Part shown: positions 21,501-33,200 of the stretch, piece after piece
Position numbering within the stretch: the first letter of the stretch is position 1
Layout of the letters: each line of letters opens with the position of its first letter
Source of the DNA: Porites lobata
Taxonomy: Eukaryota; Cnidaria; Anthozoa; Scleractinia; Poritidae
Direction: 5' to 3'
Length of the DNA stretch: 64,000 nucleotides
Assembly (NCBI GenBank): GCA_942486035.1
Contig: CALNXK010000046.1
Span: 225,001-289,000, forward strand
Program-made: the position numbers and the translations under genes
Notes under the pieces: model-generated
Told to the model about the DNA's origin: nothing
The model's input: the letters and a program-made list of their open reading frames with translations, nothing else
The model's database searches: none

Positions 21501-23788
21501 TTCAGAGCTAAATAAAATATTCCAACGCTTTTGAGGTATAAGCAGCGAGAGGAAAGTTTCGTATTGTTTTTTCAAGAAGCGATGACCTTTTATTAGGCAA
21601 AGCCGCGATGAAAAACGTGTTGTGGACATGTTTGGAAAGCTCATGCCAGGTACGAGAAGTGGCACTTTGAATAAGCTTTCAGTATCGTACGCGTGCTTAT
21701 TGTTGATAATTTTTTTTTAAAGATTTAAGTCGCAATAAATGTTGTATATAGATGCTGGTTAATGTCAAGAAATCCTTGTTGTTATAGGCAATTAAAGAAA
21801 TGATTATTAAATTTTTTTATGCTTTTTATTACCTTTGAACACTTATCGTTTTTCCTAAAAATTAAGCCAGTGTTTCCAAGTTAATAATGACTTGGAATTA
21901 TTGAGAATTCCTAGGAATTCCCACAAATTCTCACTGGCGTTTTAGCAATTCCCAATAATTCCCATAAGTTTCAAAGACAGTTTCCTTCAAACTTGGAATT
22001 ATTGGGAATTCTTAGGAATTCCCAAAAATTCCCACTGGTGTTTTAACCCATTCCCAAGTATTCCCAAATATTCCAAGGTTTTTTATCTTTGCTCATTTGC
22101 ATGTCTTGGAATAAATTGGAATTCCTAGGAATTCCCAGAACTCTGGGAATTCATTTCGCAAGGGGTTTTAAATGTTAATAGTAATGTGTTGATGCGATAT
22201 TGATATTGATGTTTAAAAAATTGTTTTTAGTTGTTCATTATTGATGAGAAACTGTCTTTGATTTTCTTTCCACTAGATGTTTAATGGCACTGAAGTGGTG
22301 TCACTGTCTTCTGGTGGATATAGTAAAAAATTTGCGCTGAAAGTGTTTTCGACACTTTTTACAGTAGAGGAAATGGCTGATGGCATCGTTGAGCCCAGGC
22401 GTACCAACTCAAGTGGCAAGGCTACTCTTGACCAAGAGAGAGTAGACCTTTTGAAAAGTAAGGCTCATGGGAAAAGTAAGGCTCATGGGAATAAAACAAA
22501 ATTAGAACTTATTATATAATTCATCCCGAGTGAATCTTGCTTTTTCTTAATTGCGATTCCCCTAAAAGTCTTGGCCACAAGTCCAGTCTAATTGTTGGAT
22601 TATGCTTTCTGGCTTTTTGGTCCCCTCCCCCTTCAATAATGATATATTCACAATGTATGTGTCAACTAACATTGAATGGAAGAATGTAGAGCCATGCTTG
22701 TGCCTTAATACAATGTAGACTTGTCTCTTCTAGAAGTATTTCAAGGAATCATGATGATTGCAGCTATGAGTTTTAAATGGATACATTACATGAAGTTGGT
22801 ATACAGTGTAGTTATGTCTGCAATCAAGTTTTTTTATTTAAGAGAACCCCTCCCCCCTTCCCTGGTTTTAGGGTTTGGTCGCTGAAACAAAAGAGAATTA
22901 TGCAAAGGTAATAATATTGATTGTTTTTTGGCTTTGCAGGTGCCATCAGAGAAAAATATGGAGAAAATTTATTAAATAAAAAGTGGAAAGTCATGAGGTA
23001 ATCTCTTAACCAAAAATGCCTTGATATAAAAAATTTAAAAAAAAGGCCAAAAGCAGAGTAAAAATTGAATTGACAACAGTGGAACCCTGGGTAACTCAAA
23101 CTCAGATATAAACACAAATTGTAAGTTCTGTTTCTGCTGAATTTCAACCCACTTTTCAGTCATTTTCACTTTGTTAACTTAAATTCCCTGAAAACTTACC
23201 TTAAATTTTGCTTCCCTTACCCAGCGTTATAACTAGCTCTTGCCATTTGACACAACCTATGCCATCCCATTAGGTCGTCTTGTTGTGCAAAACACCTGAA
23301 ACTTACTGAAAGCAATTTGATTTTAATTAGTTTGATGAACAGATCATATGGTTAACAATCATTTTCTGATATTATGAGTCATAACCTGGTCAGGTACCGG
23401 TATAGTAGTTTCTTATGAGATAACTTTACTTTGAATTGCACTGTACACTGATGTGCTAGAAAAGGAAACCATCAGTAACTATTAACATGGCATATTGGCT
23501 ATTCAACCGACGTCAATAACTTGAACATCCACTTCCAGATGTTTTTTGTATTTTCTTACAGAGTTTAAGTTTCTTGGGTTCTACTGTAGATTTTAAGAGA
23601 ACAGGGATAGGAAAATGACATTATAAGGAATGTTTCATGGATATATTAGAAACTATTAGAAATTGGTTTGAATAGTACAGTCAAGTTATTGTTAATTTTA
23701 TGTTCTTTCTCTTAGATTTATTAGCTATATAATTGCCAACTTTGCAATGATTAGAGTCCAATTTATAAAAAGGCATGGTAATACATAG
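15556..23788 (+). CDS. Coiled-coil and BEN-domain protein (first exon not located)
   Basis: Exons in compatible phase: 15556-15672, 16024-16085, 17454-17570, 18326-18397, 22277-22457, 22940-22997 and possibly 23716-23788 (stop TAG). The chain gives a polar lead, then Lys/Glu/Leu coiled-coil exons (EIKKLEKLEQEHPAI; KIDLLLEKVSSIEKKVLDQR), a Ser/Thr-Pro linker with basic SKKR, an acidic linker, and a C-terminal segment with VFSTLFTVEEMADGIVEP, KATLDQERVDLLK and REKYGENLLNKKWKVMR. The last part has the layout of a BEN domain, a DNA- and chromatin-binding fold found in many cnidarian genes. Donors after 16085 and 17570 are weak matches. The exon at 23716 fits by phase and has a fine acceptor, but its residues (RFISYIIANFAMIRV) do not look like the end of a BEN domain, so the C-terminus is uncertain. 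The start codon exon was not found. A nuclear DNA-binding role is inferred from the domain. Confidence 0.65.
15798..15910. repeat. Low-complexity AATAAT/GATGGT stretch
   Basis: Imperfect trinucleotide run (ATAATAATAATAAC..., then GATGGTGATAATGGTGGTGA) in a BEN-gene intron. Confidence 0.75.
18580..19005. mobile_element. Inverted-repeat element (GGGGCCACT...AACAATACATT family)
   Basis: Left part GTGTGACTACTTTTACCGGG with AAAACAATACATTTC is mirrored on the right by GAAATGTATTGTGGTTTTCC and CTTTGTCTAGGGGCCCAGG. A same-orientation half-copy occurs at about 15060-15160 (AACTGGGGCCACTTTGACAA ... ATAACAATACATTCC). Both copies sit in BEN-gene introns. Confidence 0.55.
19017..19260. repeat. Cluster 1 of palindromic AATTCCTAGGAATT units
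   Basis: Repeated (T)GGAATTCCTAGGAATTCC and variants (AATTCCCAGAAATTCC), at least a dozen half-sites in 240 bases. The core AATTCCTAGGAATT is a perfect palindrome. The ORF across it is repeat-derived. Confidence 0.9.
19731..19914. mobile_element. 184-bp MITE with CAGTAGAACCTC ends, TA target
   Basis: TA-CAGTAGAACCTC at the left (19731) and GAGGTTCTACTG-TA at the right (ending 19914): perfect 12-base TIRs flanked by TA, the Tc1/mariner/pogo signature. The interior has GAATTCGAGTTATC twice (about 19800 and 19872). It abuts the next element with almost no gap. Confidence 0.85.
19918..20942. mobile_element. 1.0-kb DNA transposon with long TIRs and TTA target duplication
   Basis: Left end TGTATCGGTCAAATCGAAGC, then TTCAACATGCCCCCCC, is matched exactly by the complement at the right end (to 20942). 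TTA flanks both sides (19915-19917, 20943-20945). TIRs of about 36 bases and a 3-bp TWA-type duplication suit PIF/Harbinger non-autonomous elements (inference). The interior has GGGGAATTTGA direct repeats, an (ATAAA)n run near 20320-20345 and a nested 106-bp palindrome. There is no transposase ORF. Confidence 0.85.
20708..20813. mobile_element. 106-bp near-perfect palindromic element with 9-bp target-site duplication
   Basis: Starts TAGTCTGCTACACAGCCGTT and ends with its complement AACGGCTGTGTAGCAGACTA; the arms are about 50 bases with one or two mismatches around a tiny centre (CCACAAACGTGG). CTAGTGTGG occurs directly on both sides (20699-20707 and 20814-20822). It is nested inside the 1.0-kb element, so it inserted later. 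A 9-bp duplication is the hallmark of Mutator-like transposition. Confidence 0.9.
21891..22152. repeat. Cluster 2 of AATTCCTAGGAATT units
   Basis: Same unit family as 19017-19260 (CTTGGAATTATTGGGAATTC, TTCCTAGGAATTCCCA), in the same BEN-gene intron and ending about 125 bases before the exon at 22277. Confidence 0.88.
22454..22489 (+). repeat. Tandem 18-bp duplication of a splice donor
   Basis: AAAAGTAAGGCTCATGGG occurs twice back to back, so the BEN exon ending at 22457 has a second identical GTAAGG donor 18 bases downstream. Use of the second would add six residues in frame (SKAHGK-type). Confidence 0.85.
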
Positions 23789-24096
23789 TAATTATTCACA
23801 ATCTTCTTTCATAACATTTATAAACTGACAAAACTTATGATGTTTTGTTTTTTCTCTTCTTTTCCTTGAGTTTTGTGGAGGAAATACATGTAGATGGACA
23901 AATCAAATGAATAGGCCACTTGCACTAAGGTGTCACGTGACCAATGCTTCCTTTAAACAATGAGTTGGAATCTTGCTGTTGCCAAAAATTGACAGAGCAT
24001 GTAAAAATTATGGTACACCTGAAATTTGAGAGGAAGCGCATTCAAGGTAGATATTTATGGCACTCTGATTTTTCAACAAAGTAGTATGATTTGTAT

Positions 24097-24144
24097 TGGC
24101 CGCCATGTTGGAGGGCATACTCTTGCCCTCCAACATGGCAGCCA
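24097..24144. repeat. Hairpin of GGCCGCCATGTTGGAGGGCA arms
   Basis: 21-base arms (20 matched) around a 6-base loop TACTCT. Each arm contains a CCAACATGGC / GCCATGTTGG core similar to YY1-type binding sites. It is followed at about 24158-24233 by two near-copies of a roughly 36-base unit built on AAGAATCTTAATAAGAT. Confidence 0.85.
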
Positions 24145-24280
24145 AAACTACTTTTACAAGAATCTTAATAAGATACTTGTTAAGATCTTGGTAAGAATCT
24201 TAATAAGAATCTTGTTAAGATCTTAATAAGATTTCCACCTGGGTAAGCTAAAGTACGTTTTTTGTATATTATTTTCACAG

Positions 24281-27200
24281 CCACTTTCACTGGAAGAAAT
24301 GATAGCAAGAAGAGAGGGAGAAAAGAAAGCTCAAGAAAAGGTGTGGTACTGTATATAGAACTGAAATATAACTATACCAAAAGTATGGAACGTGAGCAAC
24401 AAAGATTGAAGGCTAAAACACTTTTGCTGTCCTGTGCTTTGAGTAAGTCTTACTATACAGATGTTCAAAACATGCATGCATGATCAGATTACGAGTGATC
24501 GAAGGTCCAAACACCCATGATCAAATTGTGTCATGTGCATTCCATTCATTCTTAGTGGAAGTCCAAGTGAATGCTGGCTACATACATGTACAGTACATGC
24601 TAATTAGCATGCATAATAACAACCTGGGCCGGGTTGTTCGAAGTTGGGTTAAGATAACCTACAGTTAGTGCGAAATTTGGACTCAGATATGAGGGCTTAA
24701 AAAGCAAATTCAGTTTAATTCTCTTTGCCTACAGTTTGATGATTGGATACTCTAAAAAGAATAGAGAAAATTATCCGAGAGAGTTCTTTTGATAACAAGA
24801 TAAGGAAACCCGGGTTAAAATTTAACCCCGGGTTAGCGCTAACCGGCATTCGAACAACTGGGCTCTGGAGATTAGGATTGTTGCCCACAATGATACAGAA
24901 CAGTGGAACGCCGTCTCTGTGACCTCTACGGGACCATGATCGATTCAGGTCATAATAATGAGCTGGACCTTTTATCAACTGTAGGTTTTATAATAAAGTT
25001 CAGATATAATACGCACTGGTTGTAACATGAGTGTGGGCCGACTTTACCCTTCAAGCCCCAATATCCACATACAAATTCTCAAAACTGATCTCCATACATC
25101 TCCTTTAAAGTTATTAGTTGAGAGAATTTGATTATATAAAGATCATGGAATTTTCTCTATGATGATCATTTTATTAATTCTCATAACTTTATCTCTTGAC
25201 AGTGTATGGATATTGTTAGGAGAAAATTGTTGTTGGTCACTATTGGGACTTAAAGGGTTAATCATGAAGCTCAATGATCTGACATTAATTTTGTTGACAC
25301 AACCTTTTACTTCACCAGCCAGGGTAGTAAATAAAAACCAAGTGAACTAACTCAATATTGATTTTGCTCTTGTGCTATTTTGTTTTGTTTGTTTGTTTGT
25401 TTTTAGAATAAAATATATTTTTTGTTGTCTTTAGCCAACTTTTTTAACAAAGGAACAGAGAGCAATGGAAGAATTGAAAAGACGACAACAGCAAGTTGAG
25501 GAACAGAAAAAAAAGACTGAGGTAAGAGATGCATGTTTTGTCCCTTCTTGTGACTTCCTTACATGTGAATTTCTTAAATTTATTTTGCACCAGGCTTTGG
25601 TTGTTTATGGAGATGGTGCTCATTCAATGGATAGATAGTGAGAAATTACATTCACAGCAAATAGTGAATCCAATTTTATTTGTACGTGTACCTTGTGCTT
25701 AAGTCTTATCTTCACTAAAAAGCTTACTGTTTATCATATCTACTTAATTATGAGAAATGTCATGCCAGTTCCATCCCTAAGAATATAACATAACTGTTTT
25801 GGATGGTTCCTGTTTATTATAGCTTATTTCTTAATTTGAGCAGAAAAATTAAAAATTTCATACCATCTACATTGTTCTCTCAGATGGTTCCTTTTGAGCT
25901 TTGCCTAAATGGCAAGCTGGGAGGCAGATAAAATAATTAGTTATTTTCTTTCTAAGTTATTATTATGTTTTTCACCTTCCACTTGATCAATCAGAACAAA
26001 CAATACTACAGTGGAACCCCACCTTACGGCCACCTCGGTAATATGGTCACCTCATTATTATGACCACTTTTTTTGGCTGCCCGGCAAAAATGACCATGCA
26101 TTTTCTTGTAAAGAAATCCTCGTTAATATGGACACCTCATTATTAATGCCATTTTTTTTGGCCCATCGGTGACCGTATTAGCGGGCTTCCATCGTACCAA
26201 CCAGTTTGGATAACTTTCGAAAACTGAAAAATTTTTTGTGGCTTTTCATTTCAAAACAAACAGGAGGAGCGTCAAATGAGAGAGAAGTTTTTAAGAGAGG
26301 CACAATATTCAAGAGGTAAGTATTAGAAAAATCTTTTTAATTAAGAGAACCCGAATCATTTCACACTGTTTTAATGCTTTAAATATCACAGCACAGAAAA
26401 GTACACATAATTATTAATGAAAACAAAGATGAAAAGAAAAAGACAGATTATTTTTACGTAACTACATATACAACGAATGAAACTGACAGTAACATGAAAT
26501 AACTGAGGTTTAATTTAGGCCTGACATTGCTCAACTTTCATAGTTTCTCTAGGAAAGGAAAAGAGGAACAGGTGGATGGTTTTACTTTAAGGGGGACTTA
26601 CACATGTGTAGCTAACAATGCAATTAGCGAGTTAATAGGGTAACAGGCGCAAGCCAACAAAGTTAAATAAGGAAATTTTCCATTTGTTTCAAATAATTAC
26701 AGCAATGTGCTACTTGTCATCTCAATGATGGAATTTAACGTACCCTTAAGGAGGGACATGCATGAAAACGCTCCAGCTAATTAGTGGGAGTAAGTAATTA
26801 CCTGATATCTCCCAAGAAGAAGAATGAGGCGATGGCTTTACTTCTTAGTACAGTTTGCTGTATTATTATCTTGTTTAAAGTAGCTGTGTCACGAAATTCA
26901 GCCAAATTAGGAAATTACAAAATGCCTGTTAAATTAAGAGAAACATAAAAATAACCGCTTAAAACTTTAAAGGAAGGTTCAAATAACATAACAGAAACAA
27001 CAGATGCCACAGATGGGCAAAACTGAAGAAGACTGAAATGGATTGAAATTAGGGTTTTTGAAAACTGTTCAGCCTAACAGTTTTTCAAAGTTGATCCCTG
27101 CTGCTTGCAACTTCAAAAATAATGCTCAGGAGACATACAGGCGTATTTGTTTGTCTCGGATCTCTAATTTTGTCATTTACCTGTAATTTCTTTACTTACT

Positions 27201-30200
27201 TTAAAATACAGCGATTGAGGGCAAGTAATTGGCAAAAGTAAACAAAATTTAATTATTTAGATAAACTTTAATATATATATATTTTTTTCATTTTCTAAAG
27301 AGGAGGACGTGGAAAGGGAAAGAAGAGAAAAGAACCAAACTAAAGAAGAGGTAGTGTCTTGCCTGCTAATTAAGCTAGGGAAGGGTGGATCATGATTTTT
27401 TTTTCCATGGTGGTCCAAAGTCGACGTCACCATCAAAACTATTTTACAGCTAATTATTTCCACCCTTCATGATAGTTATTTTCTAGTAAACTTCAACTAC
27501 TTAGATCCTTAAATTTGATCCTTTACTGGTAATAATTAATTATTTTTAGTTTAAAAGCTGTTAGTTATTCAATTACATTTTTTTCTTGTCTGAGGGTTGA
27601 ATTTAAGGGTGTTTTGGATCCCATGATCTTATCCTGGTTCAGTCACTACAAGGGTCTAGTTAATGAACATTAATTGGGGGGAAGGACATGTGATATTAAT
27701 TTACTCATTAGTGCACAGTTAATGGTGAGTGATTATTTGCAAAAGTGAAGAATAATTCTTACTTATTTATTTACTCTGTTCAAAAACTCTTTTTTTAGGC
27801 TGAGAGTGAAAAAGAAAGGTTGCGAAAGGTACTAGGATTATTATAGATTTTACCAAAAACTCAGGAGGGGTTATGTAAAATTATAAATTACAGCTATTGC
27901 AAAAGATTTTACAGACGATTGTATTTACACAAGAATATAAAGCAAGCCGCAATGAAACAAAATACAATGGTAGCTTAGATTAACATTTTGGCCTGCAAAT
28001 AAAGAAAAAAAATCTCATAACAATAGCACATAAATTTAAGAATCCCAACCGTTTGGACTCAAGTCAGTTGACTATCTTCAAGAAGGCATGACTGAGGAGT
28101 TGAACTTGCCAATGTCGTGAACAACTGTTCCTAGTGGTGAGAGCGTGATTTGAACCTGATGCAGTGTTCTCACCAGGATTTTGCCTTGGGGAGTCCCAGG
28201 GCCCCCTCTTCTGAGAAATGGGGGCCCTGTAAGAACATTAGGGGGACAAAGTTACAAAAAACACGCGGTACGAAGAACCTGAGCCCGCACTCCAGATTGT
28301 CTGTTACATGAAGTACCTACCTGATCCAATATGGCGGAAGAGGTGTTTACGATTCGGAGGAGGAGTTTACGATGTAGTGGGACGTGCGTGGGACCAATGA
28401 AAGTAAAGGCAACAAAATTAAAGACTTTGACTCATTTGATATCATGTTTTTTTATTTATTCAGACAAACAGAATGCTTGGCAAGATTTCCGTATAACCCC
28501 ATACATTAATTATGCATACATTCATTGTTTAAAGAAAACAAAAGACAGAACAATACTAAGCCTTTGGGATTTCAGCTATTGTTTTACAAATTTTTAATTT
28601 TTTTTCTAAGTCTTTTTTGAAACGCACTAATTTTGGCGCTTTTTGCACTAAAATAAGAACTTTTTGGAACAACTTTCGGACTATTTTCGCTTTCCGAAAC
28701 CTAACTTTTATAATGACCCCAAAGATAGTGATAATCAATGTAATTAGTAGCGTTGAGTAAACTATCCATCGATCGTAACACAGGGTTTAATAAACAACTA
28801 AAGTAAAATAAAAGTCTACCTTATTCGTCAGAGTTGCCTTTTTTCCTGAACTATATTTTCGAGTTTCTACCGCCTCCTCCTACGTCTGATCTGTCTGTTT
28901 TATTTAGCCCTTTATGCGTCGTTCCCAATGTCATTATAAAGTTCGACGATATGCTTTACTATGCTTCCAAAGAGAACTTCACCGTAATGCCTACGCCACA
29001 TATTTAAAACTCCTGCCAGTAGTTGCTTTGAATGTTCCTGTCAGGGCAAACCATGCTTTACCCCTCCATCTATCTGCGATGCACTGCGTGTCGGCACCTG
29101 TGTCAGCTGGGTGTATTTTACGAAGCTTGGGCTGTTCCTAGCCCTACTCTTGTAGATATTCATAAGACCCATACTCGTCGCTCATCACGTCTGTACACCT
29201 CCAAAATTTGAGCACAAATGATGGCCAAAATGAGTCTCATTATTCCTGTTCTTCTTGGACAACGGCCGGGGCATTTTTGAAAAACGCCGAATGACCCTGA
29301 AGTTTAGTTATGAGGGTTAGGAAACTGAGTGAATCAGCTTTCATTTAAGTCCTCTGCCAAAGCTCTTGCACATTTAACAGAAGTTGTGAGGGCAGCTTAT
29401 GTTTTCCTTACACCACTCTATGTACCGGTCGCGGTCATGATCCACCAGTATTCTGGACAGCTTTTTAAAAATTTAGTTGAGCCATACTAAACATGAAAGT
29501 TGACCAATTAAGTCTCTGACAAGTGTAATACAAGAGAGGAGTGCTTGAGAAGCCTGTGCGTGCTTGTTATTGCCTGAAGAGATGCATGTTTTCGTGGATA
29601 TGTTACAAGCAAAAGCGTGAATAATTTACATGAATACACATTTCAGTTCTTTTGTTATGTATATTTGAACTTGAGCACGCAAAAAGATATCAATTTTTTG
29701 ACCAGGGAATCTCAACAAATCGTCGTGGTCTAGTGGTATGGCAGAGAGATAGGTACGCCAGAGCTACAGTGAAGCGTTGGTTCAAATCTCGCCGACTACC
29801 GAAAAAAAAAAGGAAAAAGGAAACCGTGGGGCACTGGAGAGAGTGGTAGGTGAATGAGAGGGGAAAAAAGAGAGAGAGACGGGTAGAAAAGGATGAAAAA
29901 AAGACAGAAATTGAAATCCTCTTTTATTAACGCAGTAAGTATTTATTACCGATGTATATATGCAGTACTCTGGGGAATTAACCATTGTCTTAGAAGACAA
30001 TAAGGCGGATGCATAATTAATGACACAGAATGCATAATTAATGTATGGGGTTATACGGAAATTTTTCCGAATGCTTTAGTGTTAGGGTGACCATTAAAAC
30101 TACTTAAGTCCGTTTGACTCGTAGCTTGCCCCTGCGCCCTAACGGGCGCATCTTCTTGGTTTTAATGCGCCATTTCAGTTTTTCTTGCGGGAATCCGGCA

Positions 30201-33200
30201 AGGCCGCGGCCTGGTGAGAACACTGCTGATGTGATCAAGTTTGAATCCAGCACCCCACACAACTTGGCCATTCTGACTCCTCCAAGTCTTAATCATTTTT
30301 TATTTAAGGGTTTAGGTGGTGTACTGTACAGTTTTTAGTAAACATGCACAGTGTAGTTCTCTTTATTCTTGTAGAAGAAAGAGCAAGATAAAGAGGTGCA
30401 AGCTATCAAGGTAATGTATCATCATCTAAATAAAATTTGTGTGTGAACAAGACAATGTTTATACATGTATGCCAGTAATAAAATTGTCTAAAGAATGTAA
30501 AATCTTTATCTAGTATACAAGTCATAAAAATAGTCTGTTGCAATTATTCAGATGGTATGGAATGGAAGAGTGTCAGTACATGATTTCTATGAAACAACTA
30601 GGATTTTCTGTGAGAAAGATGATTTTTCCGTCAGTGACACAGGTGACTCAGAAGAAAAAAATCCCAGTTTTCCAAAAGGCCGATTTGGACAGTGTGATTT
30701 TTGCCTATGACTATCGTGCAGGACTAGCATGCGTCATGACTTCACAACAGATCGTGTTGTGTAAATTAGACCCACTTCATTCGTACGGCACATTGGGGAT
30801 GTCATAAGTGAAAATTGTGCGCATGTTGATGATCAAAAGGCGTGAAGTATGCTAGTCATGCACGATAGTTGTGAGCAAAAATTGTACTGTCTAAATCAGC
30901 CTAATAGGAGTTGAACTTATGACCTTGTGGTTACTAGTCCAGAGGCTCTACCACTGAGCTACAGGATACTCGTGGAAGCTGAGACCACTAGATTCATGAA
31001 CCCAGGAGCAAATGTTAGGCATCAGGGCACAAGCTGGCATTGCTAGAGCACAGCCTTGGTTTTCAAGATAGTGTTGGAAGGCAAAAGGTCTTGTAAGTTC
31101 ATAAAAAATATAATGTCTACTTAGAGAAACTTGGAAACTACCTACTATCCCTCCCCTAACCCAAAGGGAAAAATAGTAGTGTCATTGTTGGTTTAGTGGG
31201 GGAGGGGGGGGGAGGTGGGCAAATCTGAGAATTTTATGCTGATCTAAAAGGTACATGGACCAGTTTTTTGTTCAATTTTTTTAGGAGGGAGTATTTTGTA
31301 TAGATTGTCTGTACAAATTAGTGGGAATTTTATGGCTATTTGTCTCCACAAAATGACTGTTTTTTCACTGTTCGATCCTGATGTGATTTATCAGTGATTT
31401 CTGTGCGAGTGTTACTAAGAATCTACCTTGGCAGAAATCATGCCTTAAATTGCATTAAATGTCACCTGCGTAAATGGGCCTTTAACAATGTTTATCTGTC
31501 CTGCTTCATTCCAGGAGCGATACCTAGGTGGAGCCAAAAAAAGAAAGAAGGTTCGTCGTCTTGCTGACAGAAAGTTTGTGTTTGACTGGGACACAGGGGA
31601 AGACACTGCAGTCGACTACAATCCACTGTAAGTAATCACATGACTGTACCAAGCTTTTTGGTGCAATCACCATTGACACATTTAGTTGTAACAAGCTTTT
31701 TTATTGATTTTTTTGGTGCAGTAGTTTTTATTTATTTTAATTAGTATTATTGAGACACATAACAAATTGGTATTACGCTGTTTGTTAAAAATACAAATGA
31801 TTGTAAATTATTGAATGTAGATTTACCGTAGTTGACTCGACTGTATTGCTGTATTGTACCAATAATATTATCATGACTGCTCTTGATTCAAGTGCTTCAA
31901 AACAACACAGGCTCTTGTCACAGTCCGGAGGTACTTACCTAAGGGTGGTACTGTTAAAATTTTGGCTGTTTTAATAATGCAACTCTTGTTTGGACTAAGA
32001 TTTCAATGTTGTCAGGTATATACAATTAGGAGATCAGGAACTGGACAGGTAGCAAGTTCTTTTCCTTCTATATTTTAAGAAATCAAATAGACCATAGAAA
32101 TGACATCAAAATGTTCATAACTCAAGTGAACCACGAGCTGCAGGCCTTTGAAAGTAGCAGGGGGCATATTCTTAGTTGCGGGAGAAATCCCAAGCCCCTG
32201 GGCGTCACTGAGAGCCCTGATTCATGTCGGTTATTAAAACTGATTTCACATCTAAACATAGGTTGTTGTTAGAGCGACTTTCTCATGACCTTGAAATGAA
32301 AACGCGCGAACAAAACAGAAACAACAAACGAACGGAAATGGAGCGATTTGATTAGTTTATCGAACGGATACAAACGCGCGTGGCTTTTGGTTACTTAAGC
32401 GAACGCTCGGGTGAAAACACTTCATGCCCGAGAACTTTCTAGAAATCAATCGATACTTCGCTATGACGTCATTCTGCAACACGATTGGCCAATCGAACAA
32501 TGTCTTCTCTGTATTAGGGTTTCCTTGACGGGAAAACGAAGAGGCCATGTTTTGATCTTTTCACCCATTGGCTGATAAAACAAATAACGAACACTTAAAT
32601 TTGTACCGAAACCATTTTTCAAGGTCATACGAAAATCTCTCTAACAGCATCGAGAAGGCTTACAGAAGATATCCATCTACTTATATTAATGAAATAGACA
32701 CCTTTCAAACAGATTTGGAGGCTTCTCGAGTCTCTAAAAGAAAAGTAAAAGTAAACAAGACTTTGTTCAAGTAACCAGCCCAGGGAGTTAAGTTCTGATA
32801 TGCTTCTCGATCAAGAAACGTACATTCAGTCTGTGTAACTCTCTTTTTTACTTACAAGTACTTGTCTCGCTTAGCTATACAGAAAAGCATCAAATTCAGC
32901 TCTTTGAAAGAGGACATATTGGTGGAGTTGATATCAAGGTAAACATTCAAAATCAGCTGGGGTATCTAACCACAGTCGAAACCACGGAATTAGATTGTTC
33001 AGAGAAGTGTTCAAAGTTATGGATGAATAAGCAGGCAACAGATGCAGGGGCGAATCAAGGATTTTTCTTAGGAGCGGTTGCATCACTAAGGAATGGCGTA
33101 ACTGACTGGTGACGTAAACAAATTTTAAAAGTGATACCAAGAAGAAGGCTTTTTCAGGCTTTTGACTAGGCAATAACATAATGTGAACTGCTGAGAATAC

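Noticed and set aside
30908..30978. Functional tRNA gene on the minus strand
   Set aside because: A and B boxes are present, but the anticodon and acceptor stems do not pair well, so I list it as a SINE head or pseudogene.
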